Positions 14,651 through 19,945 of a stretch of DNA of 19,945 bases are shown here, piece by piece. Source of the stretch: an uncultured Bacteroidota bacterium (GTDB taxonomy: Bacteria; Bacteroidota; Bacteroidia; Chitinophagales; Saprospiraceae); contig CALEYM010000510.1 in assembly GCA_937926185.1 (NCBI GenBank), positions 1 to 19,945 on the forward strand, given 5' to 3'. The translations under genes were made by a program, and so were the position numbers. Numbering within the stretch: position 1 is the first letter of the stretch; each line of letters opens with the position of its first letter. The notes under the pieces are model-generated. The model did no database searches. It saw only the letters and a list, made by a program, of their open reading frames with translations, and was not told where the DNA came from.

Positions 14651-15790
14651 ATGCATAGGAGCTTTACAATTTCAACCGGCTGTCCCGAAAACGATTTTTG
14701 GGAAAAATACGCCGTTTTATGGCGCAACAGTCCGGAACGGTCGCCCTTCCAGGCGCCGGGGCTCTTGCAATTTTTTGCCGGCAACGCAGACAGTGGCACG
14801 GTCATTTTTCAATATTCGGAGGCAAACCATCTGATCGGCGCCGTCTTGTTGCAGGAACATAAAGGCGTTTATACTTTTTTAAGCGACCTCAAAACCGATG
14901 CGAACTTTTTTGTGATCGATCGCCGCTGTTCGCCCGAAACGGTAGCGGAATTCTTTACCTGTTTTATGCAAACAGTTCGCCGGGAGAAATGGACGCTCAT
15001 CCTGAACAACCAACCTGCCTGGGCGGCTTACATGCCGGCATTCGACGCGGCAGGGCGCGCCAGCGGTTTGTTTTGGTCCAACTTCGGATATTCTGTTTGC
15101 CCGGTTGCGGCAGCAGAAACACCGGAGGCCCTCTACAAACGGATCAATGGTTCAAGGGAACACCGCTACCGCGTAAACAAACTGAAAAACCAGGCAAACG
15201 CCGAATTCGAAGTACTGACCGACGATACCGAGATGGAAAACTGGACGACTGAGTTCTGCAATGCCCACGTTTTGCGCTGGGCCGATACCCCAACCCCCTC
15301 CGAATTCCGCGACCCGACCCGACGGCAATTTCTGCTCGGCTGCCTCCAGGCCTGGCGCCGGGAAGGAATACTGGTGCGTTTTTCCGTAAAAGTGGAACAG
15401 AAAAGAATAGGATTCGTGGTAGGGCTCCGCGAGGCTGGCTCCCTCATCCATCATTCCACCACTTTTCATCCGGGTTTCTGGAAGTTCAGCCCCGGCAAGG
15501 CCCTCATACACTTTATAGCCCAATGGATGCGCGACAACAAGCTTCGTGTGTTGGATTTCGGCGATGGCGACGAAGCGTACAAGTATGAAATAGCCGATCG
15601 GAACCACGTCCTGAACCGGATTTTTAGCGCCAATAAACGCGATTTCAAATTCATAACGAAAGCCAAAGTCATCAAAATGGTCAAAGACCACCCGCGGGTT
15701 TACCGTTTTTATCAACGAAGATTAAAACCGGTAGCCGCCCAATTGGTCGGCCTCGAACACCTGCTCGACTGGCTTTGGTCCATACTGTAA
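14651..15790 (+). CDS. FemAB/CelD-like GNAT-fold protein, copy 2 (tandem paralogue)
   Basis: 379-aa paralogue of the preceding gene, colinear over almost the full length. Shared blocks are FLSDLKTDANFF (residues 76-87, identical), EFEVLTDD, a TPTPS-x-x-RDP-x-RR-x-FL block, RIGFxVGL, and LDFGDGDEAYKYE (from residue 301). ATG 14651 was chosen because it aligns with the start of copy 1; an in-frame TTG at 14639 would add only four residues. The 67-bp spacer after copy 1 shows nothing recognisable. The stop codon TAA is the first TAA of a 9-nt repeat array. The divergence between copies suggests an old tandem duplication with different acceptors or sequential action, as with FemA and FemB, rather than redundancy. 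Confidence 0.8.
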   Translation: MHRSFTISTGCPENDFWEKYAVLWRNSPERSPFQAPGLLQFFAGNADSGTVIFQYSEANHLIGAVLLQEHKGVYTFLSDLKTDANFFVIDRRCSPETVAEFFTCFMQTVRREKWTLILNNQPAWAAYMPAFDAAGRASGLFWSNFGYSVCPVAAAETPEALYKRINGSREHRYRVNKLKNQANAEFEVLTDDTEMENWTTEFCNAHVLRWADTPTPSEFRDPTRRQFLLGCLQAWRREGILVRFSVKVEQKRIGFVVGLREAGSLIHHSTTFHPGFWKFSPGKALIHFIAQWMRDNKLRVLDFGDGDEAYKYEIADRNHVLNRIFSANKRDFKFITKAKVIKMVKDHPRVYRFYQRRLKPVAAQLVGLEHLLDWLWSIL

Positions 15791-15856
15791 ACCTCATAAA
15801 CCTCATAAACCTCATAAACCTCATAAACCTTCTAAACCTCATAAACCAATCTAAAC
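15788..15856 (+). repeat. Tandem array of 9-nt TAAACCTCA units
   Basis: Seven consecutive units begin at 15788 (five TAAACCTCA or close, one TAAACCTTC, one TAAACCAAT), followed by a last imperfect CTAAAC. The first TAA is the stop codon of the FemAB-like copy 2, so the array starts exactly at the gene end. It fills almost the whole 74-nt gap before the ATP-grasp ATG. In the downstream gene's frame it is open and reads N-L-I repeats. Confidence 0.92.
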
Positions 15857-15864
15857 TATCTCCT

Positions 15865-16938
15865 ATGCAAAAATTACGCTTTGCCATACTGCAGAATGAA
15901 GTCCCCGACGATCATATCCTTTGGGAACATGCCTGCGCCGAGTACGCCGGCCAGATCGAATGGGAAGTCGTCGATATTACGCGCGCCGACTGGCTGGAAC
16001 AAATGCGCCGGGGGCGCTTCGATGGCATGCTTGCCACACCGCCGGGTTGGACCACACCCTTCCGCGTAATGTTCGACGAACGGATCAGCATCCTGCACAC
16101 GGTGTTGGGCATCCCGATCTACCCTTCGCTGGAAGAAATTCTGGTGTATGAAAACAAAAAATACCTGTCGTACTGGCTGGAAGCCAACAACGTGCCGCAC
16201 CCGAAAACACGGGTGTTCTATTACGAGGCAGAGGCCCTGAAATTCCTGGAAACGGCCGGCGTACCCCTCGTAGGCAAAACCAGCATCGGAGGGGGCGGCA
16301 GTGGCGTGCATATCCTGAAAACCCGCGACGCGGCTACCGAATACGTACGCAACGTTTTCTCCGGCAAAGGCGCCACGCTGAATGTCGGGCCCAAATGGCG
16401 TAAAAAGGGCTTTCTGGGCCGGGTATTGAAGAAACTGCTGAATCCCGGCGAACTGAAAGCCAAACTGCAACTGTACGCGCACCTGCGCACCGAAGTGCAG
16501 AAAGACTTCGTCATCCTGCAGGAATACATTCCCCACGCCTTCGAATGGCGCTGCGTGCGCATCGGCGATTCATATTTTGCCCATAAAAAACTAAAAAAAG
16601 GCGAAATGGCCAGTGGAAGTCTGCTAAAAGGTTATGACAATCCGCCGCTGGAACTTTTTGATTTTATCCGGTGGGCTACCGATAAACGGCAGTTTTTATC
16701 GCAGGCTGTCGACCTGTTTGAAACGGAAGACGGGCGCTACCTCGTCAACGAAATGCAATGCATTTTCGGACAGTCCGATCCTTATCAGATGCTGGTGGAT
16801 GGCGTACCGGGCCGCTACCGGCAGCGCGACGGCGAATGGGTGTTCGAATCCGGCGATTTCAACCGGCACGAATCCTTCCAATTGCGGCTGGAGCATTTTA
16901 TGGCCATGTTGAACGAAAAAATCGAAGTACACGCGTGA
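15865..16938 (+). CDS. ATP-grasp ligase
   Basis: 357-aa ATP-grasp enzyme; these form an acyl phosphate with ATP and join it to an amine or similar nucleophile. The N-terminal ~100 residues form the pre-ATP-grasp domain (KLRFAILQNEVPDDH and a VVDI strand). The ATP-grasp domain holds the flexible glycine loop GKTSIGGGGSGVHIL (residues 137-151, Lys138) and the hinge FVILQEYIPHAFEWR. The metal-binding end is YLVNEMQCIFGQSDPY, with Asn295 and Glu296. ATG 15865 was chosen; the frame stays open upstream through the repeat array to a TTG at 15775, but that extension would be N-L-I repeats. It is coupled by GTGA to the next GT4 gene. Next to FemAB-like and AsnB-like genes it probably attaches an amino acid or other amine to a carboxyl of the glycan precursor; the substrate is unknown. 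Confidence 0.85.
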   Translation: MQKLRFAILQNEVPDDHILWEHACAEYAGQIEWEVVDITRADWLEQMRRGRFDGMLATPPGWTTPFRVMFDERISILHTVLGIPIYPSLEEILVYENKKYLSYWLEANNVPHPKTRVFYYEAEALKFLETAGVPLVGKTSIGGGGSGVHILKTRDAATEYVRNVFSGKGATLNVGPKWRKKGFLGRVLKKLLNPGELKAKLQLYAHLRTEVQKDFVILQEYIPHAFEWRCVRIGDSYFAHKKLKKGEMASGSLLKGYDNPPLELFDFIRWATDKRQFLSQAVDLFETEDGRYLVNEMQCIFGQSDPYQMLVDGVPGRYRQRDGEWVFESGDFNRHESFQLRLEHFMAMLNEKIEVHA

Positions 16939-17900
16939 AAGTCCTGTTCGTCTTCAGCGGTAATTCCAGGGCGTTTCCCATTTCGCCGTTCACCCGGGCG
17001 CAGGCCGATTCGCTGCGCGACCGCGGCATGGAAGTCGATTATTTCCCCATCACCGGGAAAGGCTGGCTGAATTACCTGAAAAACGTGGGGCCGCTGCGCC
17101 GGCACCTGAAACAACAGCGCTACGACCTGATCCACGCCCACTATTCCCTTTGCGGCTGGGTAGCGGTGCTGGCTGCCGGGCGCCTGCCCGTCGTATTGTC
17201 GCTCATGGGCGACGACGCGCAGGGCACCTTCAACGGCGCCAACCGCATAGAACTGAAAAGCCATCTGCTGATCTGGCTCACCCGGCTGATCCAGCCTTTC
17301 GTGGCCGCGATCATCTCCAAATCGGCCAATCTCGAAAAGGCAGTGTGGCGCAAAAAGATCTCCCACATTGTCCCCAACGGCGTCAGGCTCGATCAGTTCC
17401 GGATATTTGAAGGCGGTTGCCGGGAAGAACTGGGTTTTGAAAAAGACAAAAAATACGTGCTTTTTTTGGGCAACCCCGATGATACCAATAAAAACATGGC
17501 GCTGGCGCAGGCGGCCATACCATTGCTCCGGCGCCAGGATGTAGTCTTAACAAACCCTTACCCCGTGAAGCACGAACAAGTGGTCCAATACCTCAACAGC
17601 GCGGATGTTTTTGTGCTCTGTTCCTTCGGCGAGGGTTCGCCCAACGTGGTCAAGGAAGCCATGGCCTGCAATTGCCCAATGGTGGTTACGCCCGCCGGCG
17701 ACGCGGCCTGGGTCGTTGGCGACGAACCAGGCTGCTATGTGGCCGGCTACGAGCCCGCCGACTTTGCCGCCAAACTCCAACAAGCCCTCGATTTTGCCGC
17801 GGCCGAGGGCCGCACCAAAGGGCGGGAACGCCTGATGAATCTTGGACTGGACGCCAGCGCCGTTGCCGAAAAAATTGAAACGATCTATAAAGGGGTTTAG
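16935..17900 (+). CDS. Glycosyltransferase family 4 (GT-B fold)
   Basis: Retaining GT4 enzyme, 321 aa, on the short side for the family. The N-terminal domain has the SPFTRAQADSLRDRGMEVDYF segment (about residues 16-36), LIHAHYSLCGWVA, and VVLSLMGDDAQG. HIVPNGVRLDQF begins the donor domain, followed by VLFLGNPDDTNKN. The E-x7-E motif is EGSPNVVKE (Glu233 and Glu241), with AMACNCPMVVTPAGDA after it. GTG 16935 was chosen because it overlaps the ATP-grasp stop by 4 nt (GTGA) and leaves the protein beginning KVLFVFSG, the normal first strand. The stop codon TAG belongs to the first unit of a 10-nt repeat array, and the last residues (KGV) are encoded partly by that unit. Sugar specificity is unknown. 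Confidence 0.9.
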   Translation: MKVLFVFSGNSRAFPISPFTRAQADSLRDRGMEVDYFPITGKGWLNYLKNVGPLRRHLKQQRYDLIHAHYSLCGWVAVLAAGRLPVVLSLMGDDAQGTFNGANRIELKSHLLIWLTRLIQPFVAAIISKSANLEKAVWRKKISHIVPNGVRLDQFRIFEGGCREELGFEKDKKYVLFLGNPDDTNKNMALAQAAIPLLRRQDVVLTNPYPVKHEQVVQYLNSADVFVLCSFGEGSPNVVKEAMACNCPMVVTPAGDAAWVVGDEPGCYVAGYEPADFAAKLQQALDFAAAEGRTKGRERLMNLGLDASAVAEKIETIYKGV

Positions 17901-17985
17901 AGGGGTTTAGAGAGGTTTAGAGGGGTTTAGAGGGGTTTAGAGGGGTTTAGAGGGGTTTAGAGAGGTTTAGAGAGGTTTAGAGAGG
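17891..17985 (-). repeat. Tandem array of 10-nt AGRGGTTTAG units
   Basis: Nine exact-length units occupy 17891-17980: six AGGGGTTTAG and three AGAGGTTTAG, followed by a partial AGAGG. The reverse complement is CTAAACCYCT, the same core as the arrays at 15788 and 18312 but on the opposite strand. TAG of the first unit is the stop codon of the GT4 gene. Because the period is 10, TAG falls in all three frames over three units. Confidence 0.93.
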
Positions 17986-18028
17986 AGGCCCTCAGATTCC
18001 GATAACCAACCGATTCTACAAACGTTGG

Positions 18029-18293
18029 GCCTCTCCGCACCCATTTCGCTTAAAATTGGGAGGGGGAGGCTTGAAAGCGGCAGCGCCGCGAAATATTTGT
18101 AGAAAAAAGAACGTGAACCCATGTGGAGGTGCAGCGCACCGGAACATTCGCCGGTTACAGAGCAAAATCCTTCGGTGCGCTGCACCTCCGGGATGGGTTC
18201 GGTTATCCGGGGTACTACAAATATTTCGCGGCGCTGCCGCTTTCAAGTCTCAAAACCGCCCAAAATTTTAAGCGAAATGGGTGCTCCGAGGCC
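18029..18293. repeat. 265-bp nested inverted repeat (MITE-like or large hairpin element)
   Basis: Three separate stem modules are nested. The outer arms are GCACCCATTTCGCTTAAAATT at 18037-18057 and its exact complement at 18264-18284, extended imperfectly to 18029 and 18293 (GGCCTC versus GAGGCC). The middle arms are 33 nt, exact, at 18070-18102 and 18215-18247. The inner arms are 17 nt, exact, at 18125-18141 and 18173-18189, with GAACCCAT/ATGGGTTC at 18115-18122 and 18193-18200. The apical loop is about 31 nt. Asymmetric spacers separate the modules. No credible gene is inside; short open frames there are by-products of the palindrome. Confidence 0.88.
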
Positions 18294-18311
18294 ATAAGAT
18301 GTCGGTCTCCA

Positions 18312-18428
18312 TTCTAAACCTTCTAAACCTTCTAAACCTTCTAAACCATCTAAACCTTCTAAACCATCTAACCCCCCTAAACCATCTAAACCTTCTAAAC
18401 CATCTAAACCATCTAAACCATCTAAACC
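18312..18428 (+). repeat. Tandem array of 9-nt WTCTAAACC units
   Basis: Thirteen consecutive 9-nt units fill 18312-18428, mostly TTCTAAACC or ATCTAAACC, with two variants (ATCTAACCC and CCCTAAACC). The array ends 8 nt before the asnB ATG and no Shine-Dalgarno sequence is seen. It is in inverted orientation to the 17891 array, so the two arrays bracket the nested inverted repeat. In the asnB frame it contains no stop codon and reads L-N-L/L-N-H repeats. Confidence 0.93.
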
Positions 18429-18436
18429 TTTTATCT

Positions 18437-19945
18437 ATGTGCGGCATTTCCGGCATTATACACCCTGACGGGACGCCCGTTGCGGAACATCAGCTCAAGG
18501 CCATGATACGGGCCATGAAACATCGCGGCCCGAACGACGAGGGCTGGTTCGCGGAAGACGGGATCGGACTGGGCTTTGTGCGCCTGAGCATTCTCGACCT
18601 GAGCCCTGCAGGCCACCAGCCCATGTTCTCGTCCGATGAGCGCTATGTGCTCATTTTCAACGGCGAGGTGTACAACTACATCGAATTGCGCGAAGAGTTA
18701 AAGACCAAAGGCCATACCTTCCGGTCGGGCACCGACTCGGAAGTGATCCTCGCCGCTTACCGCGAATGGGGCGAACAGATGCTGCACCGCTTCAACGGCA
18801 TGTGGGCTTTCGTGATCTATGACCGCCGGGACAAAATCGTTTTTGCGGCCCGCGACCGGTTCGGGGTCAAACCGTTCTTTTATTGCATCGACGGGCAACG
18901 CATACTGTTCGGCTCCGACATTCGCTCTATCACCGCGGTGCTGGGCCGCAAACCCACACCCGACCCGGAAACTATTTTCAGTTTCTTAGCCTTCAACCGC
19001 ACCGACCAGAACGACAGCACTTTTTTAAAGGAAGTAAAAAAACTGGATCACGGGCATTATTTCAAAATGCGCATCGGTCCCGGGGCAACGGCAGAAGAGC
19101 AAACATTCCGGCCGCAAAAGTGGTACAACATCCGCAAGGAACTGAAGGAACCGTTTAAAAACCCGGAGGAATATCGCGAAATGTTCTCCTCCGCCGTCGG
19201 ACTGCGCCTGCGCAGCGACGTGCCCGTGGGCGTGTGCCTCAGCGGCGGCCTCGACTCGTCGAGTATCGTTTCGGTGTTGTTGAAAGATTATGATAAGAAA
19301 GACCTGAATACTTTTTCCGCTGTTTACGGCAGCGGTCGCAGAGGCGACGAATCGGGTTTCATCGACCTGTACCGCGGGCAGTTGCAAAACATGTATTTCG
19401 CCCAACCCGACGAGCACAGCCTGCTGGCCGACATCGACGACCTGACCCGCGCCCAATACGAGCCCGTGCCCAGCACCTCCACCTACGCCCAATACCGGGT
19501 AATGAAACTGGCCAAAGACCACGTCATCGTCACGCTCGACGGCCAGGGCGCCGACGAAGCGCTCGCCGGTTACCATTATTTCTTCGGTTTTCATTTCAAA
19601 AACCTGCTCCGGAGCGGGAGGATTGGCGCGCTGGCTTCAGAAATGGGGCACTATTACAACAAACACCGCTCGCTGTACGGCATCAAAAGCCTGGCTTTTT
19701 TCCTGCTCCCGGCCTTTCTCCGCAGCCAGGTCAGGGTGATGGAAAAAGGATACCTCGACAGCGATTTTTTCCACGCACACAACAACGGCGACAACCTGAT
19801 TGCGGGAGAATTATACGGTTCGCCGTCACTGCAGGATGCGCTGATCAACCACTTTGAATACAAACTGGAACACCTGCTCAAATGGGAAGACCGCAACTCG
19901 ATGTGGTTCTCCCTCGAAGCCCGCGTGCCTTTCCTCGACTACCGG
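18437..19945 (+). CDS. asnB: Glutamine-hydrolysing asparagine synthetase-type amidotransferase (3' end outside window)
   Basis: First 503 residues of an AsnB-type enzyme; the frame is open to the window end, and the family is usually 600-640 aa. The N-terminal class II glutaminase domain is intact: MCGISGI with Cys2, Arg49 in VRLSILDL, NGEVYNY (Asn75-Gly76), and GTDSE (98-102, Asp100). ARDRFGVKPFFY follows. The synthetase domain has the PP-loop LSGGLDSSS (residues 268-276) and DGQGADE (368-374), and near the window end RNSMWFSLEARVPFLDYR. It is therefore expected to transfer ammonia from glutamine to an adenylated carboxylate. In polysaccharide loci such homologues often amidate sugar acids rather than aspartate, so the substrate may be a uronic acid or an amino-acid substituent. 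ATG 18437 is required to expose Cys2 at the N-terminus, although the frame is open upstream through the repeat array. Confidence 0.92.
   Translation, partial: MCGISGIIHPDGTPVAEHQLKAMIRAMKHRGPNDEGWFAEDGIGLGFVRLSILDLSPAGHQPMFSSDERYVLIFNGEVYNYIELREELKTKGHTFRSGTDSEVILAAYREWGEQMLHRFNGMWAFVIYDRRDKIVFAARDRFGVKPFFYCIDGQRILFGSDIRSITAVLGRKPTPDPETIFSFLAFNRTDQNDSTFLKEVKKLDHGHYFKMRIGPGATAEEQTFRPQKWYNIRKELKEPFKNPEEYREMFSSAVGLRLRSDVPVGVCLSGGLDSSSIVSVLLKDYDKKDLNTFSAVYGSGRRGDESGFIDLYRGQLQNMYFAQPDEHSLLADIDDLTRAQYEPVPSTSTYAQYRVMKLAKDHVIVTLDGQGADEALAGYHYFFGFHFKNLLRSGRIGALASEMGHYYNKHRSLYGIKSLAFFLLPAFLRSQVRVMEKGYLDSDFFHAHNNGDNLIAGELYGSPSLQDALINHFEYKLEHLLKWEDRNSMWFSLEARVPFLDYR

Noticed and set aside
15775..15864. 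Upstream TTG start for the ATP-grasp gene
   Set aside because: It would add about 30 residues, mostly N-L-I repeats, before the normal first strand of the domain. ATG 15865 fits the family better.
18056..18317. Open frames inside the nested inverted repeat (GAAPRNIC-type peptides)
   Set aside because: The peptides mirror each other because the DNA is palindromic. There is no start context, conserved domain or coding signature.
15788..18428. CRISPR array
   Set aside because: The repeats are directly contiguous 9- or 10-nt units with no spacers, and no cas genes are present.
18312..18428. Telomere-like repeats (one unit reads CCCTAAACC)
   Set aside because: The unit is 9 nt and variable, and lies between bacterial genes. 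Resemblance to plant-type telomere repeats is coincidental.
18268..18456. Minus-strand open frame encoding FRW repeats across the array, and a similar RFM repeat frame at 15681-15887
   Set aside because: Translation of short tandem repeats only. Open because 9-nt units preserve the frame.

Overview
The window is the middle of a surface-polysaccharide (O-antigen, capsule or exopolysaccharide) biosynthesis locus. All genes are on the plus strand and most are tightly coupled by 1-4 nt overlaps (ATGA, GTGA, TGATG). The host is most likely a Bacteroidota species, perhaps of the Saprospiria type. This is an inference from moderately high GC, starts without a Shine-Dalgarno sequence, one candidate promoter of the Bacteroidota TTG/TAnnTTTG type, gene content, and C-rich/G-rich short tandem repeats between genes. 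No rRNA, tRNA, CRISPR array, transposase or integrase was found.

Left part (1-6400): a GT2 glycosyltransferase, then an apparently complete branch for a CDP-activated deoxyamino sugar. It comprises glucose-1-phosphate cytidylyltransferase (rfbF), CDP-glucose 4,6-dehydratase (rfbG), an RmlC-type 3,5-epimerase, a DegT-family PLP aminotransferase that keeps its lysine, and a PglD/NeuD-type N-acyltransferase. The predicted product is a CDP-4-acylamino-4,6-dideoxyhexose. The lysine-less 3-dehydrase of the classical CDP-3,6-dideoxyhexose route (RfbH/ColD) is not here. Small, AT-richer genes of unknown function interrupt this branch (1875-2371, 3485-3937) and follow it (6431-6787).

Central part (6847-11606): a CgeB-like glycosyltransferase, a multi-pass O-antigen polymerase/ligase (Wzy/WaaL type), a GT4 glycosyltransferase and a NodB-type polysaccharide deacetylase. 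These probably assemble, polymerise and trim the repeat unit.

Right part (11606-19945): an unusual set of decoration enzymes. It contains an asparagine-synthetase-like protein lacking the glutaminase cysteine and with an altered PP-loop, two tandem paralogous FemAB/CelD-like GNAT-fold proteins, an ATP-grasp ligase, another GT4 glycosyltransferase, and a canonical AsnB-type amidotransferase cut by the window end. Together they suggest amide-bond (aminoacyl or amide) decoration of the glycan.

Intergenic DNA is distinctive. Tandem arrays of 7-, 9- or 10-nt units built on a TAAAYC core fill the gaps before the aminotransferase, the second GT4 of the central block, the ATP-grasp gene and asnB, and follow the last GT4 gene. 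The 536-nt gap before asnB also holds a 265-bp nested inverted repeat, flanked by two arrays in opposite orientation. A 33-bp near-perfect palindrome lies at 4532-4564. No flippase, chain-length regulator or initiating phosphoglycosyltransferase is visible, so the locus extends beyond both ends.
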